Shown one piece after another: positions 55,419 through 64,000 of a stretch of 64,000 bases of DNA. Numbering within the stretch: the stretch's first letter is position 1; the number at the start of each line of letters is the position of its first letter. This stretch comes from Bidens hawaiensis (lineage: Eukaryota; Streptophyta; Magnoliopsida; Asterales; Asteraceae), in assembly GCA_021521415.1 (NCBI GenBank), contig JAIQDT010014352.1, positions 1 to 64,000 of the forward strand. The letters run 5' to 3'. Below the pieces are notes generated by a model that was given only the letters and a program-made list of their open reading frames with translations, did no database searches and was not told the origin of the DNA. A program made the translations under genes and the position numbers.

Positions 55419-57845
55419 TCATTCTTTCTCCTTTGTAAATAACGTGCAGTCGATCGTTCCTCTTCTGAACCCGTTGTTCAGAAGGTGTTTGGATAGTTCC
55501 TTGTACCAAGCTCTCGGGGCTTGGTGAAGACCGTACAAAGCCTTGTTGAGCAGGTAGGCTTTGTCCTTGTGATTTGAGTCTTCAAAACCTGGAGGTTGTG
55601 CCACATATACGGTCTCTTCGATGTGACCGTACAAAAAGGCACTCTTGACGTCCATCTGATATACTTTGAATCTCTTGAAAGACGCATACGCCAAGAACAT
55701 CCGGATTGCCTCCAAACGCGCAACCGGAGCATACACCTCATTGTAGTCTAGGCCTTCGATTTGCCTAAACCCTTGGACCACCAGGCGGGCTTTGTTGCGA
55801 ACAATCACTCCACGATCGTCGCGTTTACATTTGAGTACCCACTTAGTGCCAATTTTCTTCTGTCCTCTGGGGAGATCCACCAGCTTCCACACACCAAGTC
55901 TCTTGAACTGCAATAATTCTTCTTGCATGGCTGAGACCCAGTTAGCGTCTTTCAACGCATCGGTGATGCTGCTTGGTTCTTCTTGTGCTAAGAAGCATTC
56001 ATGGGCATTTAGCGCAACTGATCCTGACTCCATCATTTCAGTGTAGAGGCCAAAATTCAGCTGTCGACGTGTTTTGACACCCTGTTGAATGTCCCCTATA
56101 ATGTTGTCTTGTGGATGATCACGTTCAGTCCTAACCACCGGATTGTCAGGAACGACAACATTTTGTTCCAAGTTAGTTAAGTTCGGCTCAGGAACTGGAG
56201 CGGTTGGTGCCTCTGAAGTAGACGTTAGAGGCTGTTCTGCATTTGGCGCTTCTTGATTTGACGATGAAGGTTGTGGAGTAACCTGTGTCGGCGCCGATTG
56301 TACATCATCTGCTGGTGATTCATCTTCAGAGTCAGATTCGGATAACTCTTGAACTTGCTCGTTAGACTCTGTGGAGGAAGACGATGATGGACCAGGATGA
56401 GGTGAAGATTGCTGTGATTCATCAGGAGGTGCATTTTGCGCCTCATACATCATCTGAATAGCAACCTCATCCAGATTGAATGACTTGAACAATTTGTCAA
56501 AATCAAACAACCAGTCTTCTCCTGACCCCTTGGCTGGTTCTGTGTAGCGTTGAACGTCGACATGGTACCATTCTTCAACTAATTTTGTTGATCTGTTGAA
56601 GACCCTTTTGAGAGGTACGCTGTAACCCAGAAAATAGCTGTTGATGATCTTCTCCTCGAACTTATTATCGACTTGCCTTTTAAGTAACGTGCAAAGAGCT
56701 CCAAATGGTTCCAGGTGCTCTAAGTTAGGCCTCCGTCGTTGAAGAAGCTCGAAGCTTGTCTTGCCGTGGCGCTTGACAATGCCTACCCGATTCAATGTGA
56801 AACAGGCGTTGGCAATTGCCTCACTCCAAAACGTGACAGGCAACACTGAGTCTGCTAACATTGTTCTAGCTGTCTCGATTAACGTTCGATTTTTCCTTTC
56901 AGCAACCCCGTTCATTTGTGGAACGTACGGGGCACTGAACTCCTGGACAATGCCTCTTTCTTTGCAAAAGTTTTCAACATTCGCATTCTTAAACTCTGTC
57001 CCGTTATCTGAACGCATTCTCCGAACCTTCAGATTGTACTGTGACTCAAGAGTTGTAACCAGCAGATTTATACACCCAAATGTCTCGGACTTTGCTTTCA
57101 AGAAAAACACCCAAGAGAATCTCGAATATTCATCAGTAACCACTAGGCAGTATGAGTGCCCAGAGATACTCTTGACGCTTATTGGGCCAAAAAGATCCAT
57201 ATGAAAGAGTTCCAATGGTATATCAATCGAGTGGAAACTCTTAGACTTGTGGGACCTTTTTACTTGCTTTCCCGCTTTGCACTGCACACACGAGTCAGGG
57301 AGACTGAAACTTCTCAGATTAACTCCCTTAACTAGCCTGTTGTGCACAAGCTTATTCATGTTCTTGACATTAATGTGTCCCATCCGTTTATGCCATATGA
57401 CAGTATCACGTTCGGATGCCTTGGACACAAAACATGTCGCCGTTGGAGACGATGACTCTGCCTTAGCCATATCCAGAATGTAGAGATCACTCTGGCGTGC
57501 GGCTGACACTAAAACCTTGTCTTCAGGAATGGTGAATTCCTTAGCCAAGATGTGGCAGTCTCGGTCATCAAACATAACTTTGAAACCCTTGTCGCAGATT
57601 TGACTTATCGACAACAGGTTGTTCTCCAACTCCTTGATGAAATTAACCTTATCAAATGAAATTCGCCCATTTGAAACAATTCCTTGGGCCATGATGTAAC
57701 CACCTTGAGTTCCTGCAAAGGAAACTCCAGCTCCTTTTATCTGTATGACACTGGATAGGAGATTCATGTTTCCAGTCATGTGCCTGGAAGCTCCTGAGTT
57801 GATGATCCACATGTTGAATCTTGGATCATAAAGAGCAACCTGCAC
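55419..57845 (-). CDS. pol: protease, integrase and RT (N-terminal part) of F
   Basis: 808 codons. The protease active site reads WIINSGASRHMTGN: the catalytic Asp is Asn (codon 57798-57800). Integrase: zinc domain (WHKRMGHINVKNM ... CVQC), catalytic FHMDLFGPI, RSDNGTEF and GVAERKNRTLIET. A Ser/Pro/Glu-rich linker of about 150 residues follows, then RT (GTKWVLKCKRDDRGVIVRNK, YQMDVKSAFLYGHIEETVYV, ALYGLHQAPRAWYKEL). It ends at TGA 55421-55419 after FTKEKE, just before the RT catalytic block. The frame starts mid-polyprotein; no true ATG is needed. Confidence 0.93.
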   Translation of the reverse strand: MQVALYDPRFNMWIINSGASRHMTGNMNLLSSVIQIKGAGVSFAGTQGGYIMAQGIVSNGRISFDKVNFIKELENNLLSISQICDKGFKVMFDDRDCHILAKEFTIPEDKVLVSAARQSDLYILDMAKAESSSPTATCFVSKASERDTVIWHKRMGHINVKNMNKLVHNRLVKGVNLRSFSLPDSCVQCKAGKQVKRSHKSKSFHSIDIPLELFHMDLFGPISVKSISGHSYCLVVTDEYSRFSWVFFLKAKSETFGCINLLVTTLESQYNLKVRRMRSDNGTEFKNANVENFCKERGIVQEFSAPYVPQMNGVAERKNRTLIETARTMLADSVLPVTFWSEAIANACFTLNRVGIVKRHGKTSFELLQRRRPNLEHLEPFGALCTLLKRQVDNKFEEKIINSYFLGYSVPLKRVFNRSTKLVEEWYHVDVQRYTEPAKGSGEDWLFDFDKLFKSFNLDEVAIQMMYEAQNAPPDESQQSSPHPGPSSSSSTESNEQVQELSESDSEDESPADDVQSAPTQVTPQPSSSNQEAPNAEQPLTSTSEAPTAPVPEPNLTNLEQNVVVPDNPVVRTERDHPQDNIIGDIQQGVKTRRQLNFGLYTEMMESGSVALNAHECFLAQEEPSSITDALKDANWVSAMQEELLQFKRLGVWKLVDLPRGQKKIGTKWVLKCKRDDRGVIVRNKARLVVQGFRQIEGLDYNEVYAPVARLEAIRMFLAYASFKRFKVYQMDVKSAFLYGHIEETVYVAQPPGFEDSNHKDKAYLLNKALYGLHQAPRAWYKELSKHLLNNGFRRGTIDCTLFTKEKE

Positions 57846-57862
57846 ACAAAAAGCAAAAAGGT

Positions 57863-58994
57863 TTAAACATCATTGGAAACCCAAGCCTTTATGGTCTTGG
57901 GTTTTCCATTTTCGTCACGAATTAATAGTTCAATCCATTTACCCTCATTAACACTGTTTTCTGGTTTGACATTGTTATCAACAATGTTGTTTTTCTTTTG
58001 TTTCCAACTGTCAGTCTTCTTCTTAGCCTGTTTGACATAGCTGGTTAAAGACTGACTTTCACTTGTTGAAGTGGAAACACTTGGGTTTGAGGGATCAACA
58101 ACTTTTGTTTTAACATTTATGTTGTTGTTTCTTCGGTGATCTGTGTGGTGAGGTTGGCTGAGGTTTCCTAGGAGAAACCGACCGCGGTGTGTGAGACCGT
58201 GTTTGACTTTGAATGTCAACGGTCGGTCGCCTCATAGGAGTTGACTTGACATATCTAGGATCCGGAGTTGATATGTATTGCTTAGGATCTGTGTACTTGT
58301 AGCAGAATCTTGCTACATGGCCAACCTCTCCACATGAGAAACAGTAGTTTCTCTCCCTTTGACGTGGTGGAGGGTAACGACTTTGTTGTTGTTTGTTACC
58401 ATAGTACCCCTTGGATTTGACATTTTGGGGTGAAGTTTGTCTGGGAGGGGGTTTTGTAAAATTATGTTTTTCATTAAAGTTACCCTCCTTGACAAACTGG
58501 GTACCATGTTCCACATGCACTTTCTCAGATTTATGATTAAACTTGTTCTTCTGAGAATTACTTGTTGTTGCCTTTGATTTAGATGTGGATGGGCCTGACT
58601 TAGTTGTGGAACCTAAGTCTGTGGCAACAACATTTGGTTTTGGCTTGGTCTCAGGAGCCGGGTCAATGACTTCTTTACCCTTGGACTTTGAAATTTGTTT
58701 TGTGTCCTCGGGTGTTTTAACATTTGAGTCATCTTCTGGCACAGCTCCTGGTGTGTTCACAAATTGGTTCAGCACTGGGGGTGGGACATTGTGAAATCCC
58801 ACACCGCTTTCCTGATTGCACCGGAACTTGGGGATAATGTGTTTTAGCAAATAAGAGGAATTGGAGTAACTCTTTAACTTGAAAGTCACTGATTCAAGAT
58901 CAGCTTTTGTGTTCTCCATTTCCTTTTTCAAGACATTATTTTTATTGATATGAAAGTTTATAGAGTCTTGTTGATTTAGAACACATATCTCCAA
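57863..58994 (-). pseudogene. gag: second half of gag of F (second zinc knuckle)
   Basis: In frame with the upstream gag across a TGA. Coiled-coil continuation (KEMENTKADLESVTFKLKSY), basic Ser/Thr/Pro-rich region, a second zinc knuckle (CFSCGEVGHVARFC), then TPRSVSPRKPQPTSPHRSPK. Near 58125 the sense frame moves by one (SNPSVSTSTSESQSLTSYVK, ENGKPKTIKAWV) to a stop at 57863, then back to the protease frame. Confidence 0.85.
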
Positions 58995-59054
58995 TTCCTT
59001 GTTCTGACGCTTTAGGCTATCAACTTTTTCTTTATAAGCAGACTCTTTCTGCTT

Positions 59055-60986
59055 TCAAGCCTTGTTTTGAGCAAGAGCGTCAGTCAGTTCAATTAAGGAT
59101 CTTGAGGCTGCTTGTTTATAAGCCTCGAGATCTTCAATTCTCTCTTTCAGAGAATGAATTTCTTGTGCAAACATTTCGCATTTTAAACATTTGGTATTTT
59201 CTGGTTTGGGAGTAGTCGGGTTTGAACTTACCTTGGCATCATTTGACGTCTCTGCCATGAACGCAAAGTAAAGATTCCCTGCTCTTTCCAGAAAAGATGC
59301 AGAAGTTGCTTTTGACAGTACTTCGTTGACTTCTTCAACAGTAGCAGCTTCTGCAGGAATTGTTGAACTTGGAGATGATTGAGGAACATTTGACTCTTTT
59401 GCTTGATCCTCCTTAATCTCCACTGATGACACTTCAGCTTCATGCTCTCCTTCATTTACTTCAGTAGCTAGCTCCTCGACAATGTATTCTTCATCAGTTG
59501 AGGAATCATCAGACCCAGATTCTGAGTCTCCATCCACAATGGTGATGTCAGCCATGTTAATGCTGAAGTTCCAGGACTCGCCTTCATCACCTTGAACAGC
59601 AAGAGCAGTTTCATTGTTGATGTTGGCGTTGTTTGCTGCTGTTTGATTCTGAGGGACCAGTTGTCTCTCATTGTTGACATTTGCAGCGGCTGCAGCAGGA
59701 GTAGATGAAGTTGAAGTAGTTCGGAAAGGATATTGGTGACCTTCCCTCTTTGGTTTAGAGCACTCCTTGGCAAAGTGACCAAGTTCGCCACAGTTGTAGC
59801 ATTTAACTTTGGTTTTATCAAAACCAAACTTGGATTTATTATTGATTGAAAGGGCTTGGCCTGTTTTCTTAGCCCACTTTCTAGCCCTACGGAATGCGCT
59901 GCCAAGTGCCCACATTATGTCGATGCGTTCCATATCGTCTTCATCTAGCTGTTCATAGTCATCGCTGTCCAGATGACTGTTGCCAAGTTTACCAGCCACC
60001 ATTAAGCTGTATGATTCAATTATTGTGCCTAACGTTGCCATATGTTCTTTGGCAACTTCCACCATTACCTTTCCCAAGCCTTCGGTGTTTAACGTTGCCT
60101 TTTCAGTTGACTTGGGTCCGGAGTTAGAACTTAAATTTCCGGAATTTGATGTTGGTGGTGCAGAAGATCTCGTTTCGGTCCCCTTAGATTGATTTGACAT
60201 TGAGGAGACAAACGCAGTCTTCATTGGAGCATGGTCATTTGAATCTGACATTGGTGATTTTGACATGTACAGCGACTTGTCAGATGTTGCTCTGGGTTTC
60301 CTGGAGGATGCTCTTAATTCAGCATCTTCCTGTCTGATTTCTTTTATAAAGTCAGAAAGAAGAATCGTCTCCAGTTGATGACTTCTTCTCATCACAGTCA
60401 GGAAGGTGTTCCAGCTTGTTGGGAGTCCTTGAGCGAGACATCTAACCTTTTCAGTCCCTGTTGTTTTGACATTATAGGACTTTAGCTCTGACATAAGATG
60501 ATAGAATCTTGACAGCAACGATTCAATGTCTTCGCCGGATTCTGGACCAAACAAATCAAATTCACGCTTTAGCTCCCGTGCGTGAATTTCTCTAAGCGAC
60601 TCAGATCCTTCGCATCGTTCTACCAGTGCGTTCCAAAGAGTTGACGCTGTTGTGAACTGGTTAAATTGATGGAAGAGATCGCTGGAGAGAGCTTGAGACA
60701 GTAAAGAGAAGGCTTTCTTCTCAGCATCAAAGGCTATCTTTTGTTCTTTTGACAGCCTAAAGTAGCTCAGGCTTTCACCATCATCATTTGTAGGATGCAC
60801 CCACGTTGTCTGAACCGCTTCCCATAGTCCAGGATTCACACCTGTGATATGGATCTGGAATCTTGTCTTCCAGGTAGTAAACTCATTGAGTGCCATCAAC
60901 TTTGGAGGCTTGTTGAAGCTTCCAGATTCTGAATCACTCTCAAGGATCGATTGGATCCTTTTGTTTGCACTTGAACTGGCAGACAT
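59055..60986 (-). CDS. gag: gag of F, first half
   Basis: 643 codons from ATG at 60986 (MSASSSANKRIQSILESDSE). A copia-type gag domain (LNEFTTWKTRFQIHITGVNP, LWNALVERCEGSESLREIHA) spans residues about 30-230. The first zinc knuckle CYNCGELGHFAKEC is near residue 395, then an acidic segment (SESGSDDSSTDEEYIVEELA) and a coiled coil (CEMFAQEIHSLKERIEDLEA). It stops at TGA 59057-59055 after ALAQNKA, but the same frame reads on. It forms the virus-like particle that packages the element RNA. Confidence 0.92.
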   Translation of the reverse strand: MSASSSANKRIQSILESDSESGSFNKPPKLMALNEFTTWKTRFQIHITGVNPGLWEAVQTTWVHPTNDDGESLSYFRLSKEQKIAFDAEKKAFSLLSQALSSDLFHQFNQFTTASTLWNALVERCEGSESLREIHARELKREFDLFGPESGEDIESLLSRFYHLMSELKSYNVKTTGTEKVRCLAQGLPTSWNTFLTVMRRSHQLETILLSDFIKEIRQEDAELRASSRKPRATSDKSLYMSKSPMSDSNDHAPMKTAFVSSMSNQSKGTETRSSAPPTSNSGNLSSNSGPKSTEKATLNTEGLGKVMVEVAKEHMATLGTIIESYSLMVAGKLGNSHLDSDDYEQLDEDDMERIDIMWALGSAFRRARKWAKKTGQALSINNKSKFGFDKTKVKCYNCGELGHFAKECSKPKREGHQYPFRTTSTSSTPAAAAANVNNERQLVPQNQTAANNANINNETALAVQGDEGESWNFSINMADITIVDGDSESGSDDSSTDEEYIVEELATEVNEGEHEAEVSSVEIKEDQAKESNVPQSSPSSTIPAEAATVEEVNEVLSKATSASFLERAGNLYFAFMAETSNDAKVSSNPTTPKPENTKCLKCEMFAQEIHSLKERIEDLEAYKQAASRSLIELTDALAQNKA

Positions 60987-61963
60987 GTTTGCTTCTTTGT
61001 TTCAAACTTTGATCTGTAAACACTTAACAAATAACGTTAGTAACAAAAGTGTCAGTCAATTCTAGTGAAAAAGTTCACTTGAAAAGACTGAAAAATAATT
61101 GAAAATTTGCTAAGTATTGAGAAATCAGCCTTTTAATCGAATGTGTCCTGATTCAATCGAGTGTCTGACTGATTCCCAGTTCTGGTCTTCTGAGGCTTAT
61201 CCGATCGAATACGATCTTGTTCGATCGAATGAGGTGACAGGTTCGATCGAATGAGTGTCCGGTTCGATCGAAAGGGTTCTGGCAGTCGAATAAGTAGGAG
61301 ATCGAATAGGTGGATCGAATATAAGACTTGTTCGATCGACTGGAAGCAGGTTCGATCGAATGGATGAATTGATTCGATCGAATGGACTTGGCGTAAATCA
61401 CGGCGCGAAAAACTAATTCGGTCAAAATTCAAACTGGTTCGATCGAATAGAAGGCTTATTCGATCGAATGAGTTCCAAAAATACGACTTGTTCGATCGGG
61501 ATTTCCGGAATTTCCAAACTTAGAAGATTTGACCAGATTTTCGGTTTTAAAAACACTAACACGAATCCTAATCGATTTAGAAGCAAAATAAGACTCTTTT
61601 AAGTGTTTTAACACTTAAACAAACAAGCAAACACACAAAAATGGATCAAACGTTTAAAAAACGAAGAACACTTTGAATGTTCTTGATAAAATATGAAATT
61701 TTAAGAGCAAACATTTATGATTTAGACGTGTAAAACGAACACAGATGATTAGAATTGATTGAAAATCAATAAACCAACACCTTTAACACCAAATTTTGAG
61801 ATCAAAAACCAAAATATTTGACATTTTATGAGTTTTTGATAAGAACAATAAGAACACCAAGAACAAAAACACTTGTTTTCGAAAATTTTTCAAGCAAAAT
61901 ATATGTTTTTGACAAGAAAAACACGAATATCACCACGAATCTTTCGTGAATCAAGAACCTGAA
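60987..61963 (-). other. 5' leader of F
   Basis: Long untranslated leader between primer-binding site and gag ATG; its part nearer gag carries the palindrome cluster 61133-61500. The apparent ORFs here come from the palindrome. Confidence 0.7.
61133..61500. repeat. cluster of TTCGATCGA palindromes in leader of F
   Basis: Eight exact cores (most as GGTTCGATCGAAT or GTTCGATCGAAT) and many partial ones, located between the primer-binding site and gag. Confidence 0.88.
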
Positions 61964-61975
61964 GCTCTGATACCA
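61964..61975 (-). other. tRNA-iMet primer-binding site of F
   Basis: Minus strand TGGTATCAGAGC(TTC), three bases inside the 5' LTR. Confidence 0.93.
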
Positions 61976-61978
61976 CTT

Positions 61979-62438
61979 TGTAGGACCGGTTCGGGACTCG
62001 GTTTCCCAACGATTCACGGGGCAACGTGTTAGAGTGCGGAATCCTCTAACACGGTGATTCGGTGGTGATCAACGGACACGTAGGTACGATTCCTAAAGGT
62101 GTTTGACGCCTAGGATTGGAGGAAACGACCAAGAACACGAAGAACGCTCGAGAGTGTTTCGGGAGGCTGTTGCTTCTCTGATTTTCGTGAATGTGAGTTG
62201 TGTTGAAAAGCCTCTATGAAATTTCCTAAGTAACGTTTATATATCAAAAACTGGTTCGATCGAATGAGATACCCATTCGATCGAATGAGATCTGGTTCGA
62301 TCGAATCAGTGACTGATTCGATCGAATCAGCTTCGTTTGACATTTTCAGTACGTTAACTTGGTTTCACGATCGTTGGTTTCTTGTTGAACCAACCTGATA
62401 GAACTGGGGACATACATGTGACATTTCATGTCCTAACA
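61979..62438 (-). repeat. 5' LTR of F
   Basis: 460 bp; TATA box on the minus strand at 62243-62236 and four palindromes upstream of it (62254-62330). It carries CA at 62245-62246 where the 3' LTR has CG. Confidence 0.97.
62254..62330. promoter_or_regulatory. four TTCGATCGA palindromes upstream of TATA box in 5' LTR of F
   Basis: Same cluster as 47625-47700, here in the LTR that would drive transcription. It begins about 10 bp upstream of the TATA box, a position usual for regulator binding sites. The binding role is inference. Confidence 0.55.
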
Positions 62439-62443
62439 GGATC

Positions 62444-63646
62444 CCCCCACCTTACTAGTAGGACAGTTTGATGACAAGTGACCGGAACCCTTACAGCGTA
62501 AACAAGTCAGAGTTGGACACTCGTAATGGAGGTGCCCAACCTTATCGCAACGAAAACAAGTGCCGGACCCACTCTTACACTCCCCCTTGTGCTGTTTGCC
62601 GCACTTCTTGCAGTTACTGAATGCCACATCCCTCCTAAACTCAGAAGTTTCAGTCTTCACCCTTTTCCCAGACGAACTAAAATTGTTTCCCCCAGGCCGC
62701 TTACCATACGAATTAGTGTTCCAAGTCTTCCTAGCCTCGGTCGGCGGTAACTTCTCCCTCTGATCATACAATATACCTGCCAAGGTAACCATCGAGTGAA
62801 AGGAGTTCATGTCGGTGGTCACCACACCCCTACGAATATCCACCGGAAGGCCCTTCACATACTTCTTAATCCTTTTAGCCTCAGGGGTAAGTAGATCGGG
62901 ACATAAGCGAGCCATCTTGTTGAACTTTGTGGTGTATTCCCGATGTGTCATAATGCCCGCCTCCAAGGTCAAAATTCCTGTTCAATTTTATCCAATTCGT
63001 GCGGAGGACAAAACTGATCGAGAACCAACTTCTTCAATCCATCCCATGTCATCCTCCTAATCGATCGATCACCCATAGCCTGCACCAGATTATCCCACCA
63101 ACATAATGCCTCGGAACGAAACGAGGCGGTGGCATAAGTGACCATGTCGTCTCCCTTGCACTTACTAACCCTCAGAACGGCCTCCATCTCTCTCACCCAT
63201 TGATGAGCCGCCAAAGCATCTTTAGTACCATCGAAAGAAGGAGGGTCACACTTTTTGAAGTCCCCATACGAACAACCCCGAGTAGATACACTAATAGTCC
63301 GAACCTCGTCCTCATCCCCACTCGGTACATACACCTCTTCCTCTTCCTCGACCAGTGTCTCCTTATCCTTCTTCCCTTTATCCGAACCTTTACCAACCAA
63401 TGACTCTTCCATGGCCCTAACGGCCTCAGCAACGATCTTGGGAATGGCGCTATGGAGCACCTGGTAAACCTCATCGGCGATAGCCGCGCGTATAGCAGGA
63501 TCTAAGGCGGGGTTATCCCCCTCCTCATGAATCGGGGTCTCCTGCCGCGGGGGAGTAGGAATCTCTCTCTCGGCTTCGGCACGTGGCTTACGACCACGAC
63601 CGCGAACACTAGGACCACCTCTCTTAGCAGCTCAAGTATTAACCAT
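62444..63646 (-). pseudogene. gag: gag of chromovirus E (split by F)
   Basis: ATG at 63646 is followed by a TGA at codon 5. Then RGGPSVRGRGRKPRAEAERE, an acidic segment (EEEEEVYVPSGDEDEV), and the gag core (DPPSFDGTKDALAAHQWVRE, EALCWWDNLVQAM, DQFCPPHELDKIEQEF). A one-base loss in a T run at about 62972 shifts it into MTHREYTTKFNKMARLCPDL and the zinc knuckles (CKKCGKQHKGEC, CFRCDKVGHLHYEC, CLRCKGSGHLSSNC). F sits right after NCPTSKVGG; the coding resumes at 47344. Confidence 0.9.
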
Positions 63647-63980
63647 GACTTATCCCTACAAAGACAGAATGTTAACACGGTCAAGTACAAGTGGTAATTA
63701 GAACATGTAAGGTAAGGGTAAACTGCTAATGACGTTGATCAAGTGTAATTAGTCGTTTACTTTACCCGCCCGTCCTAACCACCCCCTGCCCCTAACCATG
63801 TTAGCCTTCTATCTAACACTTAAACAGTTAATCACATACAGGGAACTTTTAAATTTAAAGGAATGACTAAATAATTAAAAGTTACCTCTTGGCGTGCAGC
63901 TACTCGCGGTGGGCATACTGGTCTCTTTCCTTACAGTTCGAGTCCAAGCATTCGGGGATGATCAGATCCCTCGAACCATG
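63647..63980 (-). other. 5' leader of chromovirus E
   Basis: Non-coding sequence between primer-binding site and gag; nothing further recognised. Confidence 0.6.
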
Positions 63981-63992
63981 GCTCTGATACCA
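63981..63992 (-). other. tRNA-iMet primer-binding site of chromovirus E
   Basis: Minus strand TGGTATCAGAGC three bases before the 5' LTR, whose first five bases (TGTAA on the plus strand) end the window at 63996-64000. Confidence 0.92.
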
Positions 63993-64000
63993 ACTTGTAA

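Larger units (their letters stand above)
47350..62438 (-). mobile_element. young Sirevirus-like Ty1/copia element F (15.1 kb)
   Basis: Minus-strand element with 460-bp LTRs (47350-47809, 61979-62438) and target duplication GGATC (47345-47349, 62439-62443), tRNA-iMet primer-binding site and polypurine tract. The pol order (protease, integrase, RT, RNase H) is copia; the RT-RNase H type and a long downstream region with extra ORFs suggest the Sirevirus (SIRE) group. The LTRs differ at one base by eye. Gag-pol carries two in-frame TGA codons and two frame changes. Confidence 0.95.
42945..64000 (-). mobile_element. Tekay/Del-like chromovirus E (hosts F; right end outside window)
   Basis: Minus-strand Ty3/gypsy: 3' LTR 42945-44173, integrase remnant with chromodomain, RT-RNase H, protease, gag split by F, tRNA-iMet primer-binding site, and the first five bases of the 5' LTR at 63996. 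CTAAG at 42940-42944 is the expected left target copy; the other lies beyond the window. Confidence 0.93.

Noticed and set aside
61133..61432. Two overlapping minus-strand ORFs of 90-99 codons in the leader of F, and similar ones at 47481-47714, 51369-51632 and 62110-62343.
   Set aside because: They are made of the GATCGAAT palindrome array or LTR sequence (peptides rich in IRSNQ and FDRT); no family signal.
1..64000. Search for ordinary host genes, tRNA, rRNA or organelle DNA.
   Set aside because: None could be supported; every long coding signal belongs to a retrotransposon, and the 53366-53743 ORF is the only one of unknown origin.

Overview
This 64 kb window looks like intergenic heterochromatin from a large plant genome. 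I found no ordinary cellular gene, rRNA or tRNA. Nearly everything is LTR retrotransposon, nested up to four levels deep. The element types (Tat-lineage Ty3/gypsy with an extra RNase H, Tekay/Del-like chromoviruses, an Athila-like non-autonomous element, a Sirevirus-like Ty1/copia with extra downstream ORFs) point to a dicot. The flavour of several ORFs reminds me of Asteraceae, but that is recall and not proof.

Layout. 1-8606: Tat element A, whose 5' end lies outside the window: gag, protease, RT-RNaseH-aRNaseH, integrase, a long non-coding tail, an antisense spliced gene and one LTR (8009-8606). That LTR runs directly into the primer-binding site and gag of a second copy, B (8607-about 10699). 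B breaks off inside its protease, where a decayed Ty1/copia element begins (about 10700 to 42944, perhaps beyond). The copia body is split by a Tat solo LTR (11411-12009, TSD CCTTA), by an Athila-like non-autonomous element (13525-19932, TSD CCGTT) in its gag, and by Tat element C (20937-40094) in its integrase. C is itself split by a minus-strand chromovirus D (22220-31319, TSD CAAGT). A second minus-strand chromovirus, E, starts at 42945 and runs off the right edge. E is split in its gag by a 15.1 kb minus-strand Sirevirus-like copia element F (47350-62438, TSD GGATC).

Relative age. F has two 460-bp LTRs that differ by eye at one base, so it is the youngest insertion. The other elements carry many stops, frameshifts and deletions. 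C and E have both lost the zinc-binding part of their integrases.

Most interesting. (1) A and C both carry, between pol and the 3' LTR, an antisense gene whose four exons and three short GT-AG introns line up between the two copies; joined in A they keep one frame for about 470 codons, apart from single-base nonsense changes. (2) F carries about 26 copies of the palindromic core TTCGATCGA, four of them directly upstream of the TATA box in each LTR. (3) The probable disabling substitutions in F's gag-pol, and its only LTR difference, all fit CpG-to-TpG/CpA change. (4) F has a downstream accessory region with two long ORFs that may be spliced together, plus a perfect 162-bp tandem duplication that is an in-frame 54-codon repeat on the opposite strand. 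(5) The protease region of E holds a 103-bp GT-AG segment whose removal restores the frame.
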